Part shown: positions 33,766 to 42,536 of the stretch, in pieces | How positions within the stretch are numbered: position 1 is the stretch's first letter | How the letters are laid out: the number at the start of each line of letters is the position of its first letter | Assembly: GCF_013378445.1 (NCBI RefSeq) | Contig: NZ_JABXYK010000014.1 | Span: forward strand, 1-64,000 | Source: Mycoplana rhizolycopersici | GTDB taxonomy: Bacteria > Pseudomonadota > Alphaproteobacteria > Rhizobiales > Rhizobiaceae | Length of the DNA: 64,000 bases | Reading direction: 5' to 3' | Program-made: the position numbers and the translations under genes | The notes under the pieces: generated by a model | The model's input: the letters and a program-made list of their open reading frames with translations, nothing else | Told to the model about the DNA's origin: nothing | Databases searched by the model: none

Positions 33766-35670
33766 ATGCAAAGCGAGCACCGACACTCTCAACTGACGGG
33801 CATCCTGGCAGGACTGTGGTGCATCCTGGTCGGCGTCGGCATGATGGCGGCTTGGCTGGCGGAGCCGGCATCCCTTGCCGAGCGATATCCGAGTTTCTTC
33901 GGGATGAAATTCAACGCGGCCTTCGCCTTCCTGCTCATCGGCATCGCGTTCCTGCTTGCGCTCGCCCGTTATCACGTGCTGCCCATCCTGCTGATGGTGC
34001 CGGTTTTCGTCTATGGCACTCTCGCGCTGTCGCAGCATCTCTTCGGGCTGGACCTCGGCGTCGACGAGCTGTTCTACCGGCCGTTCGTCGACATCGGCAC
34101 CAGCGTGCCGGGCCGCATCGCGCCGAATACGGCGCTCTGCTTCATGCTCGCCAGCCTCGCCATCATGCTGCGGGCGCTGAGAGGCGGCCCGGACCTGCTT
34201 CAAGTCGCCTGCGCCTATCTCAGCGTCATTATCGCCGCGACGTCGCTGGTCGGCTACATCGTCGCCCTCGAAGGCGCGCATGACTGGATCGCCTTCACCC
34301 GAATGTCGCTGCAGAGCGCCAGCTGCTTTCTCGCCGTCGGCATCGGAGTTCTCTATTCCGGCTCCCGCAGTGCCGCCGGCAAGACCGCGATCGCCGTCTC
34401 GCTTGCCATCACCACTTATCTGGTGCTGCTGTCGCTTGCCTATGTAAAAGTGCAAAGCCAGATGCTTGCGACGCTGCCGGCGCATCCGGAGGCGCTTGCG
34501 ACCACGGCGACGACCATCCTCAACCTCATCCTGATCTCGGGGGCGATCTATGTGGGGCTGCTCGCCTACTCCTACTGGAACTCGAAGCGCTACCGGCAAA
34601 GCACAAGCTTTCTCGGCGAGAGCCAGCGGCGCCTCGCCGCCATCATCGACCATGCCATCGCCGGCATCCTGACCATCGGCGAGGACGGAACGATCCTGTC
34701 GGCGAACCCGGCGTGCCAACAGATCTTCGGATACCAGCCCAGCGAACTGATCGGACGCAGCGTCAAGATGCTGCTGCCGGAAGGCGAACGCGCCGCCGGC
34801 GCCAACGTGCTGCGAACGGAGCTTCTTGCCGGTGGCGAACGGGAGGCTCGGCGCAAGGACGGCAGCACCGTCCCCATCGACATCTCCGTCGCCCGCGTCG
34901 AACTGTCCGAAGGCACGATCTATACCGCCATCATCCGCGACATTTCCGAGCGAAAGCACTTCGAACAGCAACTTCTGACCGCGAATGCGGAACTGGAAGA
35001 GTTCGCCTACCGCACCTCGCACGACTTGCGCTCGCCGATCGCCTCTTCCATCGGCCTGCTGAACATATCCCGCGAACTGCTGGAGAACGGCGAGTATGAC
35101 GCGCTCGGCAGCACGCTCGGGCGCATGGAACGCAACTTCAACCGGCTGGACGGGCTTATCCAGAACATCATCGTGCTGACGCGGGACCGGCTGCTGGACG
35201 AAGAGGACCAGACAATCCTGGTGCACGACGTGGTGCAGAGCCAGGCAGACACCCTTGCCAATCTGGAAACCGAAAACCGGGTACGGATCGGCAACTACGT
35301 CGACCCGCAATTGACAATACGCAATAAGCCGTCGAAATTCGAGGTCATCGTCGGCAACCTTCTTTCCAACGCCATCAAGTACCATGACCCCCAGGAACCG
35401 GAACCGCGGGTGGACATCTATCTTGAAGAGCGCCCGGGGTCGGTCCGGCTGATCGTGGAGGACAATGGCATCGGCGTTCCGGAGGAAAAGCGCCAGTTTC
35501 TGTTTCGCATGTTCAAGCGCCTGCATCCCAGCCGATCCTTCGGCAGTGGACTCGGGCTTTATATTCTGAAGAAGAGCGCTGAATCCCTCGGCGGGACTGC
35601 GACATACGAGCCGAAAGAAAAAGGCAGCCGCTTCATTGTGGAACTGCCGAACGAGGACGGAGGGAAATGA
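33766..35670 (+). CDS. Membrane PAS-domain sensor histidine kinase
   Basis: A 634-residue inner-membrane kinase. Residues 1 to about 275 form seven or eight helices without a large periplasmic loop, suggesting sensing within the membrane. A PAS domain follows (about 285-395: IIDHAIAGILTIGEDGTILSA onward). The phosphorylated His is H419 in RTSHDLRSP; the ATPase part has NLLSNAIKYHDP, DNGIGVP and GSGLGLYI. The H-box type (EFAYRTSHDLRSP) resembles bacteriophytochrome-like kinases. Its stop overlaps the start of a response-regulator gene by ATGA, so the two work as a pair. The signal is unknown. Confidence 0.9.
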   Translation: MQSEHRHSQLTGILAGLWCILVGVGMMAAWLAEPASLAERYPSFFGMKFNAAFAFLLIGIAFLLALARYHVLPILLMVPVFVYGTLALSQHLFGLDLGVDELFYRPFVDIGTSVPGRIAPNTALCFMLASLAIMLRALRGGPDLLQVACAYLSVIIAATSLVGYIVALEGAHDWIAFTRMSLQSASCFLAVGIGVLYSGSRSAAGKTAIAVSLAITTYLVLLSLAYVKVQSQMLATLPAHPEALATTATTILNLILISGAIYVGLLAYSYWNSKRYRQSTSFLGESQRRLAAIIDHAIAGILTIGEDGTILSANPACQQIFGYQPSELIGRSVKMLLPEGERAAGANVLRTELLAGGEREARRKDGSTVPIDISVARVELSEGTIYTAIIRDISERKHFEQQLLTANAELEEFAYRTSHDLRSPIASSIGLLNISRELLENGEYDALGSTLGRMERNFNRLDGLIQNIIVLTRDRLLDEEDQTILVHDVVQSQADTLANLETENRVRIGNYVDPQLTIRNKPSKFEVIVGNLLSNAIKYHDPQEPEPRVDIYLEERPGSVRLIVEDNGIGVPEEKRQFLFRMFKRLHPSRSFGSGLGLYILKKSAESLGGTATYEPKEKGSRFIVELPNEDGGK

Positions 35671-36044
35671 AGCTCAACACCATCCTGGTGGTCGATGACG
35701 ACGAGAACGACCAGTTCATCTGCGAATACACCATCCGCAAGTTCGACCCGACGATCAAAATCCTCAAAGCCCATGACGGCACAGAGGCCCTGACCCTGCT
35801 CGAAACGGTGACGCCGGACGGGATCATCCTCGACATCAATATGCCCGTCATGAACGGCTTCGAGTTTCTCGACCACTATGCGAGCCGCTTCCGGGTGCAT
35901 GCACCCGTGGTCGCCATGCTGACCAGCTCGCATCTTGGCACCGACCGGGAGCGCGCCATGCGCTACGCTTTCGTGAAGAACTATTTCGAGAAGCCCCTGA
36001 CCATCAAGCACCTGAGCCAGATGCAGGAGCTGCTGTCGGGCTGA
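35667..36044 (+). CDS. Single-domain response regulator (Rcp1-type)
   Basis: A 125-residue receiver domain without output module. The acidic pocket is in LVVDDDENDQF, the phospho-acceptor Asp in GIILDINMPVMNGFEFLDHY, Thr/Ser in AMLTSSH and the conserved Lys in NYFEKPL. It overlaps the kinase gene by 4 bases, so translational coupling is expected. Such partners act by protein-protein contact or as phosphate sinks or relays. The target is not in the window. Confidence 0.93.
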   Translation: MKLNTILVVDDDENDQFICEYTIRKFDPTIKILKAHDGTEALTLLETVTPDGIILDINMPVMNGFEFLDHYASRFRVHAPVVAMLTSSHLGTDRERAMRYAFVKNYFEKPLTIKHLSQMQELLSG

Positions 36045-36107
36045 CCGCTGCCCAGAGCGGCCAGACCAAGCGAGCGCACTTCTGCGCCCGCCTCCGCCGT
36101 GCTGCGA

Positions 36108-36896
36108 TCAGATAACGACGATCGGCGAGCCGTTGGGCACGCGGCTGTAGAGATCCATCACGTCCTGGTTGATCAGGCGGACGCAGCCCGACGAGGCCGC
36201 CCGGCCGATCGACTTCCATTCGGGCGTGCCGTGCAGGCGGTAGAGCGTATCCTCGCCGTTCTGGAAGATGTAGAGGGCGCGCGCGCCCAGCGGGTTGGAG
36301 ATGCCCGGCGCCATGCCGCCCTTGCGGGCGGAGTATTTCGCCAGTTCCGGCTGGCGTTCGATCATCGAATCGGGCGGCGTCCAGCGCGGCCAGGCCTGTT
36401 TCCACTGGATGACGCCGCGCCCGTTCCAGGCAAATCCTTCGCGGCCGATGCTGACGCCATAGCGCATGGCGCGGCCGCCCGGTAGCGTGAAATAGAGGTA
36501 GCGGTTGGCGGTATCGACGATGATCGTGCCCGGCGCCTCGCCGAACGGATCCTCGACCTCGTGGCGCAGGAAGCGGGCATCGATCTTGCGGTAGGGCACC
36601 TGCGGAACAGTGAAGCCGCCGTCGATGCGGGTATCGTAGATTGCCGCATATTGCGGGTCGAGATTGGGGATGCCGGTCGGCAGCATCGCCTCTTCATAGG
36701 GCCCCTGGTCGGGGTCGCGCCCCTCGAGAATGGGGCCGGGAACGCCTTCCAGCGCCGGATTTCGATAGACGGGCTCGGTCTCCCAGCGGAAGCGATCGGT
36801 GTTCATCGACGAGGTACAGCCGGCCAGGCCAGACACCGCGGCAAGCCCGGAGAGGCGCAGAAGACGCCGGCGGGAGAGAAGAAATTCTGAGGCCAT
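36108..36896 (-). CDS. L,D-transpeptidase (YkuD), lipoprotein-type
   Basis: A 262-residue periplasmic peptidoglycan cross-linking enzyme. The N-terminus carries a twin-arginine-like SRRRLLRLSG followed by the lipobox LAGC (lipidated C27). The catalytic YkuD motif is HGTPEWKSIGRAASSGCVRL, with nucleophile C238. TIIVDTANRYLYFTLPGG marks the N-terminal strand of the fold. It would form 3-3 peptide links or attach proteins to the wall. ATG 36896 fits the signal length. The gene upstream on the same strand, the cyclase, ends 270 bp before it. Confidence 0.92.
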   Translation of the reverse strand: MASEFLLSRRRLLRLSGLAAVSGLAGCTSSMNTDRFRWETEPVYRNPALEGVPGPILEGRDPDQGPYEEAMLPTGIPNLDPQYAAIYDTRIDGGFTVPQVPYRKIDARFLRHEVEDPFGEAPGTIIVDTANRYLYFTLPGGRAMRYGVSIGREGFAWNGRGVIQWKQAWPRWTPPDSMIERQPELAKYSARKGGMAPGISNPLGARALYIFQNGEDTLYRLHGTPEWKSIGRAASSGCVRLINQDVMDLYSRVPNGSPIVVI

Positions 36897-37107
36897 GATC
36901 AGCGAGGCGTGTCCGTGAAATTCCGATTGCTGGCAGGGACCGAAGGCGGGCGCGATTCCTGGCGGCGTGATAACGCATTTACCGTGCCGCAATTGTGGCA
37001 CGGTCGGCTGGCGCGGGGCTTGCGGCGGGGATATCAACAGCGACCGTCAGGCGAAGCCATGGGGGGTTCGAAGGCCTGTAAAGAACAACCCGGCGGCCTC
37101 GGGCCTC

Positions 37108-37166
37108 ATACCAAGTCTCGATGATAGGAACCGGTCCTATCGGTTCCTATCATCGAGACTTGGTAT
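37108..37166. repeat. Perfect 26-bp hairpin after the cyclase gene
   Basis: Arms 37108-37133 and 37141-37166 are exact reverse complements with a 7-base loop. The last base is the first base of the cyclase stop codon. The centre contains a second overlapping inverted repeat (GATAGGAACCG/CGGTTCCTATC). No T-run follows on either strand. It could end transcription or be a mobile palindrome. Confidence 0.8.
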
Positions 37167-37978
37167 CAGTGCGTCCAGTTGCACTGATGAGCCAGCACCG
37201 GCTTTGCAAAGCCCTTCAGGCGATAGCCGCTGGCGCGGGCAAAGATGTCGGCAGCGCCATACTCCTGGAAAACATTCTCCGACACGAGGATCTGGTCGGA
37301 GCTTGCGGCGGCGCAAAGCCTTGCAGCGGTCTGGACGGTGGCCCCGAAAAGATCATTGCTGTCTTCGACCGGTTCGCCGCAATCCAAACCTATCCGAATG
37401 TGGATCTGCTCCGGGTTGTCGGCATTGAAACGGCGGAACTCGCGCTGAATATCCATGGCACAATCAACAGCGGCCAGCGACGAGGTAAAGGCCGCCATGA
37501 TGCCATCGCCGGTATGCTTGACCTCCCGGCCCCGGGCGCGGGTCAGACAACGGCGGACGAGTGCATCATGCGCCCTGACGAGTTCGGTCGCCATGCGATC
37601 GCCCAGGCGCGTCGTCATCTCGGTGGAGCCAACGATATCGGTAAAGAGGACGACGCGGTGACCGGCATCCCTATCCGCCTCGCCGTCTCCTTGAGGTTTC
37701 AGATCATGTATCCGGCCAAGAAAAGCCTCGACGGCGGATAGCGCCACCTCCACGACCTCGCTGGCAACGAACCCGTGCGCCTCGCGATGGACGCACTGCG
37801 CCGTCTCGACATCGGGCGCATCGATCAGGCAGAAGGTGCGGCCGTTGCGATGATCGAACCAGTAGGTCAGGAACTTGACGCCGTACTGGTCCTGTATGCT
37901 GAGGTCCTTCAGGTGCGCTTCGGCCACCTGCTCCGCCGTCGCCCCTGTCAGATCGTGCCTGTCCATGAATATCGGCAT
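37166..37978 (-). CDS. DUF4242 plus class III adenylate/guanylate cyclase fusion
   Basis: A 270-residue protein. Residues 1-88 are a DUF4242 (nickel-binding-type) domain: MPIFMDRHDL, GVKFLTYWFDHRNGRTFCLIDAPD, REAHG. Residues about 105-265 form a class III nucleotide cyclase domain: the metal-binding Asp residues are D114 in LFTDIVGSTE and D158 in KHTGDGIMAAF, then IRIGLDCGEP and the GATVQTAARLCAAA segment. It would make cAMP (or cGMP) in the cytoplasm, with the first domain possibly sensing a metal or small ligand. ATG 37978 follows GGAGCGAGCG; the longer frame lacks one. The two-domain order occurs in other proteobacteria, but its signal is unknown. Confidence 0.87.
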   Translation of the reverse strand: MPIFMDRHDLTGATAEQVAEAHLKDLSIQDQYGVKFLTYWFDHRNGRTFCLIDAPDVETAQCVHREAHGFVASEVVEVALSAVEAFLGRIHDLKPQGDGEADRDAGHRVVLFTDIVGSTEMTTRLGDRMATELVRAHDALVRRCLTRARGREVKHTGDGIMAAFTSSLAAVDCAMDIQREFRRFNADNPEQIHIRIGLDCGEPVEDSNDLFGATVQTAARLCAAASSDQILVSENVFQEYGAADIFARASGYRLKGFAKPVLAHQCNWTH

Positions 37979-38136
37979 TCGCTCGCTCCGCTTGGGGTCG
38001 CAGTCGCATGTCGCGATTTTACGACAGAGGCAGCGCATCGTCCATCGCGATGACGTTTTCCCCCGTCCGAGGCAGGAGGCAGCCCGGATTTCTCAACGCA
38101 ACTGCCGCTCGCAACGAACGCGCGCCGCGCGGTCCT

Positions 38137-39774
38137 TCACCCCTCCCGCGTTTCGATCAGCGCCATCAGCGTTTCCAGACGGTCGGCTTGCCGCGGCAGC
38201 TTGTCCTGCCGCAGGCGGGCGATGCGGGGGAAGCGCATGGCGACGCCGGACTTGTGGCGGGTTGAGCGGTTGATGCCCTCGAAGGCAACCTCCACCACGA
38301 AGCCGAAATCGGGCTCGGCGCGAACGGCGCGCACCGGGCCGAAGCGTTCGACGGTGTTATTGCGCACGAAGCGGTCGAGCACCTCCAGTTCCGCGTCGGT
38401 GAAGCCGAAATAGGCCTTTCCGACCGGCACCAGCATATCACCTTCCGGCCCGTTTTCCGGAGCCTGCGCCCAGACGCCGAAGGTAAAGTCCGAATAGTAG
38501 CTGGACCGCTTGCCGTGGCCGCGCTGCGCATACATCAGCACCGCATCGACATTGAACGGATCCCGCTTCCACTTGAACCACGGCCCCTTGAGCCTGCCGG
38601 CCTGATAGGCGCTGTCCAGCCGCTTGATCATCACGCCCTCGATCACCGGATCGGGCGGCGTGGTGCGCAATGCATCGAGCTCGGCCCAGCTTTCGAAAGG
38701 CACCAGCGGCGACAGGTCGAAGCGGTCGTGCGGCGCGCCGTCGATAAGATCCGTCAGCCGTGCGCGACGGGTGGCGAAGTTTTCGGGGCGTATGTCCGTC
38801 TCGCCGTCGAAAAGGATGTCGTAGGCGCGCACGAAGGCGGGATAGTCGTCCAGCATGCGCGCATTGACCGTCTTGCGGTTCAGCCGCTGCTGCAGGTCGG
38901 AAAACGTGCGGGTCGCACTGTTGGAGCGGGCCGTGCCTCCGACCAGCAGTTCGCCATCGACGACGCCCTCGAAGGTCATGGCGCCCAGAACATCCGGGAA
39001 GGCAGCAGAGATGTCGTCGCCGGAACGGGAATAGAGACGGCGCGTCGTGCCGGATGCCGAGAGCTGCACGCGGATGCCGTCCCATTTCCATTCGGCGGCG
39101 AAATCGGCAGGGTCGAGGCCGTCGAGATCGCCCTCGCCGACGGGATTGGCGAGCATGACGGAGTGGAAGATTGCCGGCGTCGCCAGAACCGGCCGCTCCG
39201 CCCTGTCCTCCAGCCAGGCAAACAGCGGCTCGTAGGGCGGCTGCAGGCCATGCCACAGCGTCTCGATCTCGATGATGTCCCGGCCGGAGAAATCGGCGAG
39301 CGCCTGCTTGGCAAGCCGCGCGGACACGCCGATGCGCAAGCCGCCGGTGGCAAGCTTGATGAAGGCGAAGCGGGCGGACGGATCGAGCCGGTCGAGCAGA
39401 TCGCGGACGGCGGCACGCACCTCGGTGCGGCCGAGCGCATTCATGCGGACGACCACGTCGGACAGGCGCGGCTGGTGGGCGTCGTCGATCCGTTCCTTCC
39501 GCTCCTGGTCCCAGACGAGCGCGATCGTCTCGGCAAGGTCGCCGACATAGTCGTAGGAATAGCGGAACAGCACCTCGTCCATCCGCTCCAGCACCAGTTC
39601 GCGCAAGAGCGCCGGCTTGACGCTCTTCAGGTCGAGGGTGCCGGCGATCGCCGCCAGCCCGTAACCGCGGTCGGGATCGGGAACGGCGCGGAAATAATCG
39701 GCGAGCAGTTTCAGCTTGCCGTTGCGCGAGGGGGTGAGCACGAGGCGGTCGAGGAGATCGGCGAAGGCTTTCAT
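38137..39774 (-). CDS. ATP-dependent DNA ligase (damage-response type)
   Basis: A 545-residue ATP-dependent ligase. The N-terminal DNA-binding domain reads MKAFADLLDRLVLTPSRNGK; the adenylation Lys is K230 in EWKWDGIRVQL; later motifs include DGELLVGG, EGVMIKRLDSAYQAGRLKGPWFKWKRDP and the OB-domain end with VEVAFEGINRSTRHKSGVAMRFPRI. This is the type linked to cisplatin and other DNA-damage response and normally sits with an exonuclease, a DEXH helicase and PdeM. Here only the exonuclease gene (40202-41212) is adjacent, 427 bp upstream on the same strand across a repeat block. The helicase and PdeM are not next to it. Confidence 0.93.
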   Translation of the reverse strand: MKAFADLLDRLVLTPSRNGKLKLLADYFRAVPDPDRGYGLAAIAGTLDLKSVKPALLRELVLERMDEVLFRYSYDYVGDLAETIALVWDQERKERIDDAHQPRLSDVVVRMNALGRTEVRAAVRDLLDRLDPSARFAFIKLATGGLRIGVSARLAKQALADFSGRDIIEIETLWHGLQPPYEPLFAWLEDRAERPVLATPAIFHSVMLANPVGEGDLDGLDPADFAAEWKWDGIRVQLSASGTTRRLYSRSGDDISAAFPDVLGAMTFEGVVDGELLVGGTARSNSATRTFSDLQQRLNRKTVNARMLDDYPAFVRAYDILFDGETDIRPENFATRRARLTDLIDGAPHDRFDLSPLVPFESWAELDALRTTPPDPVIEGVMIKRLDSAYQAGRLKGPWFKWKRDPFNVDAVLMYAQRGHGKRSSYYSDFTFGVWAQAPENGPEGDMLVPVGKAYFGFTDAELEVLDRFVRNNTVERFGPVRAVRAEPDFGFVVEVAFEGINRSTRHKSGVAMRFPRIARLRQDKLPRQADRLETLMALIETREG

Positions 39775-40201
39775 GGGGTGGTCGTCCTCGCTTCCGCGCG
39801 GCAAATCGGTGCGACGATCGCCGAACCACCGCCACGACTTGCGCCGTCGCCGTTGGCCATTCCCTGCGCGGCGAAGCCCCCCTCATCCGGCCCGCGGGGC
39901 CACCCTCTGCCCGATGGGGCGAAGAGGGAGATCGAGGCGGGCGTTATGGCGGATGCCTGGGCGAAGTCCGCGCAGCGTGTGCCCTTCTCCCCGCCTGCGG
40001 GGAGAAGGTGCCGGCAGGCGGATGAGGGGCGAAGGGCGGACGCGGGAGCAGCGACTATCCGCGGAGCGCTGCACGCGCGGCAGCGACTGCCCCTCACCCA
40101 GTCTCTCACCCTGGCCCTCTCCCCGCAGGCGGGGTGAGGGAACGCGGGGGCGGCCGCTATGCGGGGTCGATCGCCGACATCAAAGCGAGCCTCGACCACC
40201 A
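39775..40201. repeat. Intergenic block of three related GC-rich palindromic repeats
   Basis: Three units of the CCCCTCATCCGGC-type with a hairpin CTTCTCCCCGC/GCGGGGAGAAG lie at about 39877-39930, 39983-40030 and 40089-40140. The middle unit is identical over 48 bp, in inverted orientation, to 61577-61624 in the betI region. No gene is supported in this gap. Confidence 0.8.
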
Positions 40202-41212
40202 TCAATCTCCCTCGTCCTCGTAGCCGACGAGGTGTAGCGGGCGGGCGGGGATGCCGGCGAGTTCGCACCAGCGCACCAGCGCCTCCTCGCGGCCGTGCGT
40301 CACCCAGACCTCCGACGGCGAAAGCTCGCGGATGGTTTCGGTCAGCTCCGGCCAGTCGCAGTGGTCGGAAATGACGAGCGGCAGCTCGACGCCACCCTGT
40401 TTCGCCCGCTGGCGCACCATCATCCAGCCGGAAGCGAAGGCGACGAGCGGGTCGGGAAAGCGGCGCGCCCAGCGCTCGCCGAACGCCGAGGGCGGGCCGA
40501 CGATGACGGCGCCGGAGAAATCGGTCGTGTCACCCTTCTCCAGCGTTGCCGGTCGCAGCTCGCCAAGGTCGATGCCGCGCGAGAGGTAGTATTCGCAAAG
40601 CCTGGCCAGCGAGCCGTGAATGTAGATCGGCCGGTCGTAGCCGCAGTCGCGCAGGAGTCGGATCACCCGCTGCGCCTTGCCGAGCGAATAGGCGCCGACA
40701 AGGTGGGCGCGCTCGGGAAACTGCCGTAGCGAGGTCAGGAGCTTGCCGATCTCGCCCTTCGGCCCGGGATGGTGAAAGACCGGCAGGCCGAAGGTCGCCT
40801 CGGTGATGAACACGTCGCAGGCGACCGGCTCGTACGGCGTGCAGGTCGGGTCGGGGCTGCGCTTGTAGTCGCCGGAGACGCCGAAGCGGGTGCCGCTGGT
40901 CGAGATCGCGACCTGTGCCGAGCCGAGCACGTGGCCGGCTGGGTGAAGCGACACCTTCACCCCGGCCAGGTCGATGGTCTCGCCGAAAGCTGCCGCCTGC
41001 GCCGAACCGCAGAAGTCCGGCCCGTAGCGGATCGCCATGATATCAAGCGTCTCGCGCGTCGCCAGCACGGCCCCGTGCCCGGCGCGGGCGTGGTCGGAGT
41101 GGCCATGGGTGATGACGGCGCGGGCGACCGGGCGCATCGGATCGACATGAAAATCGCCGGCGGGGCAATAGAGGCCGGCGGGGGCGGGATAGAGCAGCTG
41201 GTCTGGCTTCAT
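40202..41212 (-). CDS. Ligase-associated DNA damage response exonuclease (metallo-beta-lactamase fold)
   Basis: A 336-residue MBL-fold/beta-CASP-like nuclease. Zinc ligands are in ITHGHSDHARAGH; later HPAGHVLGSAQV and SGDYKRSPDPT give the second His and Asp. The C-terminal VISDHCDWPELTETIRELSPSEVWVTHGREEALVRWCE is the RMMBL-like end shared by the ligase-associated group. It trims DNA ends in the pathway with the ATP-dependent ligase downstream. The 427-bp repeat block between the two may separate their transcripts. Confidence 0.92.
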   Translation of the reverse strand: MKPDQLLYPAPAGLYCPAGDFHVDPMRPVARAVITHGHSDHARAGHGAVLATRETLDIMAIRYGPDFCGSAQAAAFGETIDLAGVKVSLHPAGHVLGSAQVAISTSGTRFGVSGDYKRSPDPTCTPYEPVACDVFITEATFGLPVFHHPGPKGEIGKLLTSLRQFPERAHLVGAYSLGKAQRVIRLLRDCGYDRPIYIHGSLARLCEYYLSRGIDLGELRPATLEKGDTTDFSGAVIVGPPSAFGERWARRFPDPLVAFASGWMMVRQRAKQGGVELPLVISDHCDWPELTETIRELSPSEVWVTHGREEALVRWCELAGIPARPLHLVGYEDEGD

Positions 41213-41385
41213 GCCGGAGAAGATAGGCCGATTTGCGCGTTCCGCCAGAGCCGGCAGTTCAGAGCCGGCAGTTCAGGGCCGCCGATGCAGGATCGCGATG
41301 CAGGCGCGGCGCGGCGATGCAGAGCCGGCGGTCACGGGTCATCCGTGCGGAGCCGCCAGTGCAGGACCTCGGCCCCGGATCGAAT

Positions 41386-41838
41386 TCACGAGATCGCCTT
41401 CAGTCCCGCGCGCAAGGCATCCACGTCGATCCCGGTCATCTCCGCCTCGAGCGCGTCATGGTTTGCAATCCAGATCGGCAGGGCGCGGGCGAGCAGATCA
41501 CGCCCCTCCTCCGTCAGGCCGAGGCGCCGACCGCGGCGGTCGCGCGGATCGGGCGTCACGACGACAAGGCCACGCCGCTGCAACGGCTTGACCGCCGCCG
41601 TCAACGTCGTCCGGTCCATCGCCAGCAGGGATGCGACTGGTCCCATCGGCGGCGGCTCCGGCCTGTTCAGCGCCATCATCAGCGAGAACTGCCCGTTGGT
41701 CAGGCCCAGCGGACGAAAAGCCTCGTCGAACCTGCGCGCCAGGGCGCGGGCAGCGCGTTGCGCATGCAGGCAAAGGCAGCGGTCGCGCACGTGCGGCGCG
41801 GTCTCGTGGGAAAGCGTGACATTCGAATTCATGCCCAT
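41386..41838 (-). CDS. MarR-family transcriptional regulator
   Basis: A 150-residue regulator with a winged helix: PLGLTNGQFSLMMALN, PVASLLAMDRTTLTAAVKPLQRRGLVVVTPDPRDRRGRRLGLTEEG. The dimer helices flank it. The start is ATG 41838 or 41832; both lack a strong site. A perfect palindrome GTTGATATCAAC (41843-41854) lies directly upstream. It is divergent from a DUF1579-type gene (41980), which is its likely target. The ligand is unknown. Confidence 0.88.
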   Translation of the reverse strand: MGMNSNVTLSHETAPHVRDRCLCLHAQRAARALARRFDEAFRPLGLTNGQFSLMMALNRPEPPPMGPVASLLAMDRTTLTAAVKPLQRRGLVVVTPDPRDRRGRRLGLTEEGRDLLARALPIWIANHDALEAEMTGIDVDALRAGLKAIS

Positions 41839-41842
41839 TACT

Positions 41843-41854
41843 GTTGATATCAAC
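41843..41854. promoter_or_regulatory. Palindromic operator between MarR and DUF1579 genes
   Basis: GTTGATATCAAC is a perfect 12-bp palindrome just before the MarR start, with a TTGACA -35-like box (minus strand, 41862-41867). It suits a MarR autoregulatory site. Confidence 0.55.
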
Positions 41855-41979
41855 CTTGTTTTGTCAAGCGCGGCGATCGACGCCTTGAAACGAATGGTGC
41901 GTTCCACAGTTAATACCCATGATCGATGATGGGTATCAGGCTGGTGACGCGCACACCGCACGGCAACCGGGAGGCGAAC

Positions 41980-42468
41980 ATGCAGGCAGAAATAACCACG
42001 CAGCATCGCTGGCTGGAAAGGCTCGTCGGCGACTGGGACGTCTCGGACGCGGCCATCACCGCCCCGCCGGCCGAACCGACCTGGACCGAACGGGTGCGGC
42101 GGATCGGCGGTCTCTGGATCGCCTGCGAGGGCCGCGGCCTGATGCCCGACGGCGAGCCGGCCGAAACGCTCCTGACGCTCGGCTATGATGCGGCGCGCGA
42201 CCGCTACGTCGGCACATGGATCGGCTCCATGATGGCGCATCTGTGGCACTATGACGGCACGCTGGAGCCGACCGGCAACGTGCTGACGCTGCACAGCGAA
42301 GGACCAGACTTCGAAAGCGAAGGCCGGCACCTGCCCTATCAGGACATCATCACCTTCATCGACGACAACCACCGCACCATGACTGCGTTGGTGAACCGGC
42401 CGGGAAAGGGCTGGGAGAAACTGATGGAGGTGCATTACTGGCGGCGGAAACATCCCCTGCCTGTCTGA
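41980..42468 (+). CDS. DUF1579 family protein
   Basis: A 162-residue soluble protein: HRWLERLVGDWDVS at the N-terminus, RRIGGLWIACEGRG, TLGYDAARDRYVGTWIGSMM in the middle and EKLMEVHYWRRK at the end match DUF1579, a calycin-like beta-barrel. ATG 41980 follows GGGAGG by 7 bases. The family is of unknown function and is often found beside MarR or AraC regulators; here it is divergent from a MarR gene with a palindrome between them. Confidence 0.8.
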   Translation: MQAEITTQHRWLERLVGDWDVSDAAITAPPAEPTWTERVRRIGGLWIACEGRGLMPDGEPAETLLTLGYDAARDRYVGTWIGSMMAHLWHYDGTLEPTGNVLTLHSEGPDFESEGRHLPYQDIITFIDDNHRTMTALVNRPGKGWEKLMEVHYWRRKHPLPV

Positions 42469-42536
42469 GGGGATGCCGGCGTGCCCGCTCGCGGTCGGGG
42501 CATGCAGCCCAGAATGCGTTGCAGCTGTGTGACGGC

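Noticed and set aside
41248-41275. Short tandem repeat AGAGCCGGCAGTTC
   Set aside because: Two copies only, in a simple GC-rich gap; no structure or gene is linked to it.
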